Of a stretch of DNA of 64,000 nucleotides, positions 1-7,783 are shown in pieces. Location: assembly GCA_964476155.1 (NCBI GenBank), contig CAYYYS010000012.1, positions 9,156 through 73,155 on the forward strand. The letters are read 5' to 3'. Position 1 is the first letter of the stretch, and each line of letters starts with the position of its first letter. Origin of the DNA: JAHIYU01 sp964476155 (lineage in GTDB: Bacteria > Krumholzibacteriota > Krumholzibacteriia > LZORAL124-64-63). The position numbers were made by a program, and so were the translations under genes. Under the pieces are notes generated by a model, which saw only the letters and a program-made list of their open reading frames with translations, ran no database searches and was not told where the DNA came from.

Positions 1-321
1 GGTACGAACCTGCTCGATGCGGCCCAGGCCCTTCGCGGCCTCGAGACCGGCGAGCGTGCCGGCATGGACGCGATCAAACTGGTGGCGCAGAACGTCGACG
101 ACGGCCGCGCGGCGCTCCTGATGCGTGGCGCCGGCCAGGTCGGCGTCCAGGGCCGCCATGTCGGGGCGATCATCAAGCAACAACAGGACCCGGACAGTCT
201 CACCGGCAGCCTTGCCGGCCAGGATGTCCTGGAGGTCGGGGGCGATTTCCGCGGCGGGCGCGACGGCGGTCACCGTCAAAGCCAGCAACAGGAACAGGGG
301 CGTGATTAGCCTACGCAACAT
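1..321 (-). CDS. Secreted subtilisin-type (S8) protease, N-terminal part only
   Basis: The first 107 codons of a gene that runs off the left edge. An ATG at 319-321 follows an AAGGAG ribosome-binding site. The product begins with MLRRL, then a Leu/Ala-rich signal peptide ending near APAAE. A segment follows with VRVLLLLDDRPD, then a helical stretch and GRIEQVRT. This layout resembles the inhibitor I9-like propeptide of secreted S8 proteases, in which a beta strand carrying the V-LL-DRPD pattern precedes an amphipathic helix. The catalytic Asp-His-Ser region would lie outside the window, so the protease call rests on the propeptide alone. Export is well supported; the enzyme class is an inference. 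Confidence 0.6.
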   Translation of the reverse strand, partial: MLRRLITPLFLLLALTVTAVAPAAEIAPDLQDILAGKAAGETVRVLLLLDDRPDMAALDADLAGATHQERRAAVVDVLRHQFDRVHAGTLAGLEAAKGLGRIEQVRT

Positions 322-675
322 GGCGGCTTCTCCTTAAGTCAGGGGCAGGGTCCGTACGCGAGACGCACGGATCCTAGTGCAGGCATCTGGATGGCGGGGC
401 GGGATGGAGTCTGTCTATCTCCCTCTCAGACGCATTTCTCCCAAATTTCTCGTATAGGATAGCAAATTTGAGGGGGGAATACAACGGGGGCGCTCTTCGG
501 GGGCGCTCTTCGAAACGATTCAGGAAGGTGCGGGCGGCGGCGTTATCACATCACTCGGCCGCCAAGGAGACACGCAGAATGTGTTCTGTGAACATGCGTG
601 AGATCTTTCCCACCTGTTGCCATCAAAACGTCCAAATAAGCAAAAGTCTACACGCGTACGCTTTGAAATCGAATA
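322..675. other. Intergenic region with an AT-rich inverted repeat
   Basis: About 350 bp between two minus-strand genes. No convincing coding frame was seen on either strand. It holds an imperfect inverted repeat built on two AAATTT boxes around 440-476 and, just after it, a perfect 13-bp tandem duplication. Base composition drops towards AT near 430-480. This could be a promoter region for the protease gene on the minus strand, but no clear -35/-10 pair can be defended. Confidence 0.4.
486..511. repeat. 13-bp tandem duplication
   Basis: The unit GGGGGCGCTCTTC occurs twice in direct succession (486-498 and 499-511) in non-coding sequence. It looks like a recent slippage duplication. No function is apparent. 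Confidence 0.8.
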
Positions 676-928
676 TCACCCGTCAGCCAGGCGAGCCGCT
701 TCCACAAACCTGCCCAGCTTCTCGATGTCCAGTGCTCCATTCGTACGAACGCCGGAGTCGAGCAGCAGGGCGTCGGCGGTCTCGGCTGCGCGCACAGCTT
801 CGTTGATCGAATCGTCGTCGCGGACATGAACAACCTGCACCAACGAAACGCCGGGCATCGGCGCCCAGGCGCACGGCCCGGCCGGCTTCCTCGACCGAGG
901 CAATGCAGCAGATCTTGACGCGGGTCAT
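676..928 (-). pseudogene. Phosphoribosylanthranilate isomerase-like (TrpF-like) gene with two internal deletions
   Basis: The start is an ATG at 926-928 behind a GGAG site. The first 25 residues read MTRVKICCIASVEEAGRAVR and on to GADA, the N-terminus of TrpF-like beta/alpha-barrel proteins. At about 849-860 the frame shifts directly into PGVSLVQVVHV...ADALLLDSG, the middle of the barrel. At about 751-758 the sequence jumps again to VRTNGALDIEKL, the C-terminal strand and helix that normally follow a CSG motif. Roughly 80 and 65 residues are missing compared with the usual length of about 210. What remains (about 83 codons over two frames) cannot form a barrel. Family recognition is from memory of conserved motifs. 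The deletions are inferred by comparison with that layout, so an assembly error is possible. Confidence 0.65.
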
Positions 929-994
929 GTTCATACTCCGAGTTGTGTGAGCAGGCCCGTCCCGTCCCACTCACCCCGGCGCTCGACGCTCCGA

Positions 995-1540
995 TCAGGC
1001 CTCGGCCTCAGCCGGATAAAGCGCGTCGTTCTTGAACGGTATGAGCGCCATGATCACGCCGTGCTCATAAAGTCCCCGGCGATCGATCACGTTTCCGGTC
1101 AACAAACCGATGGCGCCGTCCTTCTGCTTGGAGTTCTCGCGGCCGAACGCGATGTCGTCGGCCGCGCCCAGTTCCAGGCCGCCGCGCACGAGGTTGGCCA
1201 CGTCGTCGGGTAGGAAGAACGAAGCGGTCTTGCCTTGGCCAAAGCCGCGTGTCGACAAGGCGACGATCCACGCGAAGGCCTCCATCCCGGCCGGCGAGTC
1301 CTCGATACCGCCCTCGATGCCGACCCAGTAGTCGGCGTCCGGCAGAGCCGCCTTCGCGGCCCGCGCCCGGTTGACGGCGCCCTTACGCGTCTCATCGCTG
1401 GTATCCGGCTGATCGGAAACGCCCGACTCGACACTCACCGGTCGAATCTCAACATCCCGCTCGGGAAACATGCACCGAAAGGCCTGTTCGACAGCCAGGG
1501 CCTTGATGGGGTTATGCGACGCCACCGCCACGCGTGTCAT
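995..1540 (-). CDS. yjjX: Inosine/xanthosine triphosphatase (YjjX family)
   Basis: A protein of 181 residues. The N-terminus MTRVAVASHNPIKALAV is the nucleotide-binding SHNPxK motif of the YjjX/HAM1-like house-cleaning NTPases. The middle carries DYWVGIEGGIED and later GAIGLLTGNVIDR, both typical of YjjX. These enzymes hydrolyse ITP and XTP, or other non-canonical NTPs, so that damaged bases are not incorporated. The ATG at 1538-1540 is chosen because the family motif starts there; a longer reading frame upstream is a different, broken gene read out of frame. The start overlaps the stop of the preceding minus-strand gene by 4 bp, so the two were probably co-transcribed. Length and motifs look intact. 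Confidence 0.9.
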   Translation of the reverse strand: MTRVAVASHNPIKALAVEQAFRCMFPERDVEIRPVSVESGVSDQPDTSDETRKGAVNRARAAKAALPDADYWVGIEGGIEDSPAGMEAFAWIVALSTRGFGQGKTASFFLPDDVANLVRGGLELGAADDIAFGRENSKQKDGAIGLLTGNVIDRRGLYEHGVIMALIPFKNDALYPAEAEA

Positions 1541-1955
1541 AGGTCTCTCTTTCGGTTCGTATCCAGGATCCGCGCAAGAGCAATGAAAACCGCGTCGCGA
1601 ACCTCTTCGATACGCAACGCCTCCCGATATCCGAGAATCACCCGATCCCGATCCGCAAGGCGCGCCGGCTCCACCTGAAGCGCGTAGGCATTCACGTGGC
1701 GATCCGATAGTCGACCACGCCGACACCGTGATCGGGCAGCGGTGCAAGATTCCCCGGACCGGATTGCGCATCGTGTACGAAATGCCCGCAACAACACTGG
1801 AGCGTGAAGCAGCACGGACGGTCGTTGAAACGAGCGCCGAGGTCACGGATAGGCGCGTCGATCAGCGACGGTTCGAGCTCCGAGAGCTCATGGATGCGCG
1901 CCTCGGTAAACCGGGGATCGTCGACCAGGGGCTTGGCCGGTGCGAAGGTCTCCAT
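1537..1955 (-). pseudogene. Conserved hypothetical protein gene, internally deleted and frameshifted
   Basis: The start METFAPAKPLV is at 1955. The first frame gives about 86 residues including CCFTLQCCCGHFVHD and ends in VVDYRIA. Around 1693-1700 the reading must change frame to continue as VNAYALQVEPARLADRD and a helical C-terminus that ends at 1537, overlapping yjjX by 4 bp. I recall a family of about 170 residues in which YRIA is followed by about 45 residues, including an FWxRQ segment, before VNSYALQVEP. That stretch is missing here. No function is known to me. The same head-plus-tail pattern recurs in other broken genes of this window. Confidence 0.5.
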
Positions 1956-2050
1956 GTGGTCCACTCTACACAATCAGCGTCTATCACGGCAAGGGCGGCT
2001 TGGGTCAGGATCACCATGGCGGCGATGGTCATCAGGGATAGTGTCTTCAT
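1862..2050 (-). CDS. Signal-peptide-like small ORF, probably a truncated exported protein
   Basis: The ATG at 2048-2050 sits 8 nt after an AGGA motif. The first 22 residues (MKTLSLMTIAAMVILTQAAL and so on) form a good Sec signal peptide. After VIDADCVEW the frame runs on through the start of the neighbouring broken gene in a different frame and stops at 1862, giving 62 residues. The tail has no recognisable character. The likeliest reading is an exported protein cut off just after its signal peptide. A genuine short exported peptide is less likely. Confidence 0.3.
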   Translation of the reverse strand: MKTLSLMTIAAMVILTQAALAVIDADCVEWTTWRPSHRPSPWSTIPGLPRRASMSSRSSNRR

Positions 2051-2145
2051 CTGATAATCCTATTCTTCGACAGGACCGTGATCTGATCGGCTTAATCGCA
2101 TTGTGATCATATCGCGAACAGAATCCACATCCAGCCGAGCTTCAA

Positions 2146-2173
2146 GGGCCCGCCGGATGACTCCGGCGGGCCC
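2146..2173 (-). terminator. Hairpin downstream of the Cys-rich gene
   Basis: A perfect 12-bp stem, GGGCCCGCCGGA pairing with TCCGGCGGGCCC around a 4-nt loop, lies about 50 bp past the stop of the Cys-rich gene at 2222-2647. The flank on the minus strand is only weakly T-rich, so it may be a partial or Rho-aided terminator. Confidence 0.5.
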
Positions 2174-2221
2174 CGCGTTGAGATGATTCATGGCGAATCA
2201 CCCGCTCATGACGATGGACCG

Positions 2222-2647
2222 TCAGGAGCCTTTCTTGCCGCAGCCGCTGTGGGCCTTTCCGTGGGACGAACAGCCCGCGGACTTCTTGGCGTGGGCGGAA
2301 CAGCCCTTGCCGCCATCGGCCTTGACGCTGCATCCATCGGCCTTGTCGCCATGGGCACAGCAGCACTTGCCGTCCTCGGCATGCGGACAGTTCGCCATGT
2401 CTTCCTTGCTGCACGGCTTGCCCTTCTCGGCCTTGGCGCAGCAGCATTTGCAGGTCTTGCCGTCGGTGGACTTGCATATCTCCGCGCAGGTCTTTCCCTC
2501 GGCGTCACAACACTTGACGGCCGCGGCCTTACACGCCTCGGACTTGGCCTTGGCACGGCAGTCGTCCCCGGCCAGGGCCGAGAATCCGGTCATCAGGATC
2601 ACGGCCGCCATGAATACGGCCATCAGGTTTCGCTTGGTCGTCGGCAT
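2222..2647 (-). CDS. Small exported Cys/His/Lys-rich protein
   Basis: A protein of 141 residues. MPTTKRNLMAVFMAAVILMTG and the following FSALAGDD form a signal peptide. The mature part is dominated by cysteine pairs and triplets (KCC, CKCCC, CCC, then GCSxHxKK-type segments at the C-terminus), with many Lys and some His, and has no hydrophobic core. This composition suggests metal binding or a disulfide-rich periplasmic or cell-surface protein. No known metallothionein signature is recognised. It follows another Cys-rich exported gene (2697-3125) on the same strand with a 49-bp gap, so the pair is probably one transcript. Function is not established. Confidence 0.7.
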   Translation of the reverse strand: MPTTKRNLMAVFMAAVILMTGFSALAGDDCRAKAKSEACKAAAVKCCDAEGKTCAEICKSTDGKTCKCCCAKAEKGKPCSKEDMANCPHAEDGKCCCAHGDKADGCSVKADGGKGCSAHAKKSAGCSSHGKAHSGCGKKGS

Positions 2648-2696
2648 TGCCGACTCCTCTCGGTAATGGGTTGGTATTACACGATGAATCGAGGAG

Positions 2697-3125
2697 TCAG
2701 GCCGACTGCGGAGGGGGCACCGGCGGCTTGAAGAGATTGACGGGAGCCGCCTGGTCGGGCGGCGGAATCAGCGGGTCGGCAAGTGCGAAGTCGAAGTCGA
2801 AACAGCCGGGGTTGACGAAGACGAGATGGTCACCCGCCGTGAGACACCGGCTGCAGGTGCGCGGAGAAGGGCAATCCCGTGATGGGCGCTCGCCGCAACC
2901 ACCGGTCGATGTGCCACAGCAAACGTCCGGTGGCGTTGTCGCGCAGCTCGTGGCACAGGACTGCTCGCAGGCGTGAGGGGCGTGGCGCGCCTCGGCGGTC
3001 TGCCGACAGGCGTCGATGATGATGTCCGGAACGGCGTCGGGCATCTCGAGCAGGGGGATACACACGGCCCAGACGGCCAAGGTCAGCTGGAAAATGCGTT
3101 TGGTGGTTTTCGTGATCCGTGTCAC
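2697..3125 (-). CDS. Hypothetical exported Cys-rich protein
   Basis: A protein of 142 residues. A membrane or signal segment lies near residues 10-27 (FQLTLAVWAVCIPLL). A Cys-rich middle follows (CEQSCATSC, DVCCGTSTGGCGE, CSRC). The tail is Pro-rich (PPPDQAAP, PPVPPPQSA). I recognise no family. The even spacing of cysteines suggests disulfides or metal ligands outside the cytoplasm. It is followed on the same strand by another Cys-rich exported gene, which points to a shared role in metal or redox handling; that is only an inference. Confidence 0.55.
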   Translation of the reverse strand: MTRITKTTKRIFQLTLAVWAVCIPLLEMPDAVPDIIIDACRQTAEARHAPHACEQSCATSCATTPPDVCCGTSTGGCGERPSRDCPSPRTCSRCLTAGDHLVFVNPGCFDFDFALADPLIPPPDQAAPVNLFKPPVPPPQSA

Positions 3126-3563
3126 GCGATTCCCTGCGTTATATGAAGTCGCTCCCGGGTTGAGACATAATTATAGCACACCACAGGTATATAGGTTCCC
3201 GAGAATCCAGGGCTCAGATCGACACCTTCAACGCCGATTGAAACGCAATTGAACCAGGCCCAGGACCAAGCGTGCAACATCATGACGTTGATCGGTCGGA
3301 AAAATCAACAGATCTCGGACAATGTTCAGGGCAATCTCGGACTGGTTGCCATGCCCCTGATCGATCAGCTGCGGACGACCGCCACGGATGTCCAGATGGA
3401 AATCCTCGATGTCCTGGAGAACCGGATCAAACATGTGACCCGCAAACTGGGCCTCACGACCGGGTCCGGCCTGCTCTGAATGAGCCGACTCTGATAACCT
3501 GGACACGTTACTCGACAGTCTTATTTGACGCGTATATTACACCGTGTGAATCTCGGCCGCGAT
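3126..3563. other. Intergenic region with a possible regulator fragment
   Basis: This stretch is AT-richer near 3160-3200, where the promoter for the Cys-rich pair would lie, and again near 3500-3545. Apart from the weak helical ORF at 3249-3479 nothing coding is supported. Confidence 0.4.
3249..3479 (+). pseudogene. Possible fragment of a PAS/LuxR-type regulator linker
   Basis: An open frame of 76 codons with only a TTG start and no good ribosome-binding site. The predicted peptide is strongly helical: NQQISDNVQGNLGLVAMPLI, then DQLR and EILDVLENRIKHVTRKLG. The pattern I..NV..N...L..P.I..LR....Q..IL..L resembles the helical linker found before the LuxR helix-turn-helix in some PAS-LuxR regulators. 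Both the sensor part and the DNA-binding part are absent. It may be a gene remnant or chance. Confidence 0.25.
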
Positions 3564-3974
3564 CTACTCCACAACATATTCGTGCGAAATCTCCGCCGTC
3601 TTTTCCAGCATCCGCCCCACCGAACAAAACGTCTCCGCCGACAGCTTGATCGCCCGCGCCAGCTTCTTCTCCGGCACTTCGCCGGTCACCAGGTACTTCA
3701 GTCGAATGGCCGTGAATACCTTGGGGTGATTTTCCGCCCGCTCGAACTCGATCTCCACCCGCAAGGACTCGGCCGGACAGCGCATCTTCTCCAGGATCGC
3801 CACCACGTCCACGCAGGAACACGCCGCCAGGGAATGCAGCACGGCTTCTATCGGAGTCGGCGCGGTGCCCTCTCCTCCCTGTTTGACGGGAATGTCGAAT
3901 TTCGATTCCAGCCCCGTGGGCGTGATCCCGGTAAACCTGCGATTCCCATCCCAGGTCACCATATGTTTGCTCAT
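3564..3974 (-). CDS. OsmC family protein
   Basis: A protein of 136 residues, starting at MSKHMVTWDGN behind an AAGGAG site. It follows the OsmC/YhfA layout: N-terminal beta strands (RRFTGITPTG), the segment GTAPTPIEAVLHSLAACSC with the first redox Cys, and a second conserved Cys in AETFCSVGRMLEKT. Most family members are thiol peroxidases acting on organic hydroperoxides, with the two cysteines as the catalytic pair. The extra Cys next to the first (CSC) is common in the YhfA-like subgroup. It lies 10 bp from the YihY-family gene on the same strand, so co-transcription is likely. Substrate is not determinable. Confidence 0.85.
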   Translation of the reverse strand: MSKHMVTWDGNRRFTGITPTGLESKFDIPVKQGGEGTAPTPIEAVLHSLAACSCVDVVAILEKMRCPAESLRVEIEFERAENHPKVFTAIRLKYLVTGEVPEKKLARAIKLSAETFCSVGRMLEKTAEISHEYVVE

Positions 3975-3984
3975 CGATGTCTCC

Positions 3985-4872
3985 TTATTTGTGCACGCGA
4001 TCACGGATGCGACCCCGCACGCGGGGCAGGTCCTCGTAATGATCCATCCGCCGCATCAGCGCGTTGATCTCGGCGCCCAGCAGGAAGATGAACCCCGACA
4101 GCCACAGCCAGACCATCATGATGATGACCGCGGCGATCGATCCGTAGGTCACGTTGTAGGCGCTGAAGTTGCGCAAGAAGAGGCGGAACAGGGACGAGAC
4201 GACGAACCAGCCGACCGTGGCGAAGACCGTTCCCGGCAGGATCCACACGTAGCGCTGTTTCGCTTCGGAGGCGAAGTGGTAGAGGATCGACACGGCGCCC
4301 AGGTTCAGCAGCAGGACCAGGGGCAGGCGCAGGGTCGTCCAGAAATTGTGGCTGTCGCCGGCAAGGCCGAGGAACTGGAAAAACTTGTGGGACAGACCCG
4401 GGCCGAGCAGCACCAGCAGGGTCGACAGGATAACGAAGCAGCTCAGCACCAGGGTCAACAGGATGGAGATCAGTTTCTGATAGGCGATGTTGCGCTTGGG
4501 ATGAATATTGTAGACGCGGTTGATCGTTGTGATCAGCACGCCCACCCCCATCGACCCCGACCACAGCGCGGCCAGCAGACCGAACCCGAGAATGCTGCCC
4601 TCACGCTCGCTCAACACGGTGCGAACGGTACCCGAGACCAGGTCGAAGGCGGGCGGCGGCAGGGCTTCCTGCAGGCTGTTCAAGACCTGGTCGGGCTCGA
4701 GAATGGGCAGAAAGCTGATCAGGCTCAGGATGAACAGCAGGAACGGGAAGATGGCGAGCATCACGAAGTACGCGATCTGCGCGGCCATGCCCATGCAGTC
4801 GTCGTAGCCGATCTCGCGTTGGAGGCGGCGCAGGAACAGGCCCGCCCTGGTTAGTCTTCTCTGGTAGTCCAT
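3985..4872 (-). CDS. YihY/BrkB-family inner-membrane protein
   Basis: A protein of 295 residues with about six transmembrane segments. The N-terminal region GYDDCMGMAAQIAYFVMLAIF and on through PFLLFILSLI is the typical YihY start, where a conserved A-Q-I-A/S-Y-F/Y precedes the first helix. WSGSMGVGVLITTINRVYNI and GSIAAVIIMMVWLWLSGFIF, near the end, are further family hallmarks. Members were once annotated as RNase BN and are now regarded as membrane proteins of uncertain, possibly transport, function. The C-terminus is short and basic (RGRIRDRVHK). It is the first gene of a probable two-gene unit with the OsmC gene. Confidence 0.85.
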   Translation of the reverse strand: MDYQRRLTRAGLFLRRLQREIGYDDCMGMAAQIAYFVMLAIFPFLLFILSLISFLPILEPDQVLNSLQEALPPPAFDLVSGTVRTVLSEREGSILGFGLLAALWSGSMGVGVLITTINRVYNIHPKRNIAYQKLISILLTLVLSCFVILSTLLVLLGPGLSHKFFQFLGLAGDSHNFWTTLRLPLVLLLNLGAVSILYHFASEAKQRYVWILPGTVFATVGWFVVSSLFRLFLRNFSAYNVTYGSIAAVIIMMVWLWLSGFIFLLGAEINALMRRMDHYEDLPRVRGRIRDRVHK

Positions 4873-4923
4873 GGTGGAATAGAATGAGGGGTTGTTGGGG
4901 AAAAATCAATGGTGGGCCGAGGT

Positions 4924-4989
4924 GAGGTGTGGGGGGCGCTCGCCGAGACGGTCGCTACGCCTCGGCAAGCGCCCCTCACACCACACCTC
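4924..4989. repeat. Imperfect palindromic element
   Basis: Left arm 4924-4947 and right arm 4961-4989 are inverted copies. GAGGTGTGG and GGGCGCT-CGCCGAG on the left match the complement on the right with one mismatch and a 5-nt insertion. It sits between divergent genes. The loop side carries CCGAGGCGT when read on the minus strand, a motif shared with the larger palindrome at 35301-35471, so both may belong to one repeat family. A bidirectional regulatory hairpin is the alternative. Confidence 0.6.
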
Positions 4990-5108
4990 TCCGCATCGAT
5001 AATTCCCAACAATCCCGTATTCTATTCCGTATGGGTGGAGCTTGCCCAAGATCCACTTGCGTGGCAGAATGGCGCGACTGTTCCCTACGACCCTACCTGG
5101 AGGCTTTC

Positions 5109-7646
5109 ATGAGGATCGCTGCTGTCGTCCTTTTGGTTATTTTGTTGTTCAGCGTCGCTTCGCTCGCTGAGGAGGTGGAGGAGGAGGAGGAAAAGCCGAC
5201 ACTGTCCATCGATACTTGGCTGTACAAGGCTCCCGTGAAGCTTGACTTGCCGGCCTTCCACGACGAGAAGCCGGGCGAGTTCACGGTAGACGATTTACTC
5301 GAAGCGCCGACGCCCGGCGCGGCCTCCCTGCGGCCCGCGGCCAAGACGAAGGGCTGGTCCAGGGACGACGGCACCATCGCGCTCGACTACCAGGGCGTGG
5401 TGGAAACCTGGCTGGCCACCTACGTGACGGCCGATCGCTTTCTCGCAGTGCAACTGCAGCTACCGTTGGCCTGCAAAGCCACAGCCTGGTTGGATGGCGA
5501 AGCCGTATCCCTGTCGGGCGACGAACCCGCGGGCGAGCTCTCGCTCCAGAGCGGCACGAGCCTATTGCTGGTGCGCGTGATCCTGGGCGACGACGTGGCG
5601 GCCAAGGCGAAGCTGCAAGCCGACCTGAAGGGCGAGTTGGTCTTCGAGGACGAGGCCTTGCTCGAAGCCGTCACCTTCGACACCGACCCCACCCGCCCGG
5701 TCGACATCAACGACATCCTCGACGCCCCCAGGATCTCTTCGATCGCCCTGTCGCCCGATGGCGCCCATGTGGCCGTTTCCCTCGGCGCCTACGGACCCGG
5801 CGGCGAGCGCGAGACCTGGCTGGAGATTCGCGATACCAAGGACGGCGACCTGATTCGCTCCTGGCGCGGTGTCGACGGTCCCGGTCGCGTGCAGTGGCTG
5901 CCCACGACGCGAGCCGTTTCCTATACTTCCAACGACGACGACAAGACCACCGTGTGGGTCTACGACCTGGAGAAGGAAACCGTCACACCCGTCTTGCGCG
6001 GTGTCGAGGACTTCTCCCGCTACGCCTGGAATCCCGACGGCGAGTCGCTCGTCTACGCCTTCAGCGTCGAGGCCGAAGACGACGACCGTCAGGTCAAACG
6101 CCTCGAGGCCATCGAAGACCGCTGGCCCTGGTGGCGCGGCCGCAGCTACCTGGTGGAGGTCGCCTATCCGGGCGGCGAGGCGCGGCGCCTGACCGCCGGC
6201 GACGTGAGCGCGTCGGGCTGGGCCTTCAGTCCCACCGGCAGCCACCTGCTCTTCTCGCGCACCTGGCCCGATCCGCAGAACCGGCCCTACTCGCGCACCG
6301 AATGGTACGAGATGACCCTCGACAACCTGCGCGTGGAAACCGTGCTGGCCGAACGCTGGATCAGCGATGTGAGCTACGGCCGGGATCGCGACACTTTCGT
6401 GCTGATCGGCTCGCCGTCCGCGTTCGACGGACTCGGACGCGACCTGCCCGAGGGCGTCATCCCCAACGATTACGGCGGACAGCTTTTCCTTTACGACCGC
6501 AAGACATCCACCCCCACACCGCTCAGCCGCGACTTCGACCCCACCGTGCAGGGCGCGGTGTGGCACGACAGCGGCCGTATCGTCACGCGGGTTCTGGACA
6601 AGCAGTACCAACGCATCGCCATCTGTTCGACCCGGGGCGATTGGGAAATCTACGACACGGGTGTCGACGTGGTGGCCAACTGGGAAGTCTCGCGCAGGGC
6701 CAAGACCGTGGTCACCGTCGGCACCAGCGCCACCGGTCCGCAGCAGCTCACGGCCTTCGCGCTGAAAGGTCGCAAGCCGCGCGTGCTGCTCGACCCCGGC
6801 GCCGAGCGCTACGAGCCCGTAGCGTTCGGCAAGGTGGAGCCGTTCGTCGCCACCCTGTCCGACGGCATGGAACTCGACGGCCGCGTCTACTATCCGCTCG
6901 ACTATGATCCCGCGCGCAAGTACCCGGTGATCGTCTACTACTACGGCGGCACCTACCCCATCACGCGTGACTTCGGCGGCCGTTATCCCAAGAACATCTG
7001 GGCGGGCCACGACTACTTCGTCTACACGCCCAACCCGAGCGGCGCCCTGGGCTACGGACAGGAGTTCGCGGCACGACACGTGAACGACTGGGGCAAGCTC
7101 ACCGCGGGTGAAGTGATCGCGGGCACCGAGGCCTTCCTGAAGGCCTACCCCGCGGCCGACGCCGACGCTGTCGGTTGCATCGGCGCCAGCTACGGCGGTT
7201 TCCTCACCATGTACCTGGTCACCCAGACCGACATGTTCTCCGCGGCGGTCGCCCACGCGGGCATCTCCAACATCAGCAGCTATTGGGCCGAGGGATACTG
7301 GGGCTACGGCTACGGCGCGCGGGCGCTGGCCAACTCGTTCCCCTGGAACGCGCGCGATCTGTACGTGGAGCAAAGTCCGCTCTTCCACGCCGACAAGATC
7401 GACACGCCGCTGCTCCTGCTGCACGGTTTCGACGACACCAACGTGCCCAAGGGCGAGAGCGACGGTCTGTACATCGCCCTGACAATGCTCGGCAAAGAGG
7501 TCGAGTACGTGCAGGTCGAGGGACAAGACCATCACATCCTCGAGCACGACCGGAGGGTGGAATGGAACGATACGATCCTGGCCTGGTTCGCGCGGGAATT
7601 AAAAGCGCGACCCGGCTGGTGGGATGACATGTATCCATCTGAATAA
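5109..7646 (+). CDS. Exported S9-family (prolyl oligopeptidase-type) peptidase
   Basis: A protein of 845 residues starting MRIAAVVLLVILLFSVASLA, a clear signal peptide; the frame is open further upstream, but this ATG gives the signal sequence. Residues of about 35-200 form an N-terminal accessory region. About 200-560 are WD-like beta-propeller repeats (ISSIALSPDGAHVAVSLG, GRVQWLP and similar). The C-terminal 250 residues are an alpha/beta-hydrolase. The nucleophile lies in GASYGGF (Ser about 694), the acid in GFDDTNVP (Asp about 775) and the base in the HH of EGQDHHILEHDRR (about 808). This order is that of dipeptidyl-peptidase IV / acylaminoacyl peptidase relatives, which cleave short peptides. 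It is probably periplasmic or released, and lacks the FlgD-like tail of its neighbours. Confidence 0.9.
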   Translation: MRIAAVVLLVILLFSVASLAEEVEEEEEKPTLSIDTWLYKAPVKLDLPAFHDEKPGEFTVDDLLEAPTPGAASLRPAAKTKGWSRDDGTIALDYQGVVETWLATYVTADRFLAVQLQLPLACKATAWLDGEAVSLSGDEPAGELSLQSGTSLLLVRVILGDDVAAKAKLQADLKGELVFEDEALLEAVTFDTDPTRPVDINDILDAPRISSIALSPDGAHVAVSLGAYGPGGERETWLEIRDTKDGDLIRSWRGVDGPGRVQWLPTTRAVSYTSNDDDKTTVWVYDLEKETVTPVLRGVEDFSRYAWNPDGESLVYAFSVEAEDDDRQVKRLEAIEDRWPWWRGRSYLVEVAYPGGEARRLTAGDVSASGWAFSPTGSHLLFSRTWPDPQNRPYSRTEWYEMTLDNLRVETVLAERWISDVSYGRDRDTFVLIGSPSAFDGLGRDLPEGVIPNDYGGQLFLYDRKTSTPTPLSRDFDPTVQGAVWHDSGRIVTRVLDKQYQRIAICSTRGDWEIYDTGVDVVANWEVSRRAKTVVTVGTSATGPQQLTAFALKGRKPRVLLDPGAERYEPVAFGKVEPFVATLSDGMELDGRVYYPLDYDPARKYPVIVYYYGGTYPITRDFGGRYPKNIWAGHDYFVYTPNPSGALGYGQEFAARHVNDWGKLTAGEVIAGTEAFLKAYPAADADAVGCIGASYGGFLTMYLVTQTDMFSAAVAHAGISNISSYWAEGYWGYGYGARALANSFPWNARDLYVEQSPLFHADKIDTPLLLLHGFDDTNVPKGESDGLYIALTMLGKEVEYVQVEGQDHHILEHDRRVEWNDTILAWFARELKARPGWWDDMYPSE

Positions 7647-7705
7647 TACCCTGTTACGCGATCAGGGCGGGCTTATGTCCGCCCCGGTTCTTCAATCTTG
7701 TCGCT

Positions 7706-7734
7706 TTGTGTTATGGTTAGATTTGTGTTATAAT
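7706..7734 (+). promoter_or_regulatory. Candidate sigma-70-type promoter
   Basis: TTGTGT at 7706-7711 and a perfect TATAAT at 7729-7734 with 17-bp spacing, 50 bp upstream of the ATG at 7784. The -35 box is weak but the -10 box and spacing are ideal, in a locally AT-rich gap. It would drive the two overlapping genes that follow. Confidence 0.5.
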
Positions 7735-7783
7735 TATACGCAGAGGTTGACGCTAACCGCAGACGGAGCTTAGTTATCTGCCT

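Noticed and set aside
5562..7547. 661-codon minus-strand open frame
   Set aside because: Antisense to the S9 peptidase. The Val/Gly/Ala-rich product has no domain, whereas the plus frame has a full catalytic triad.
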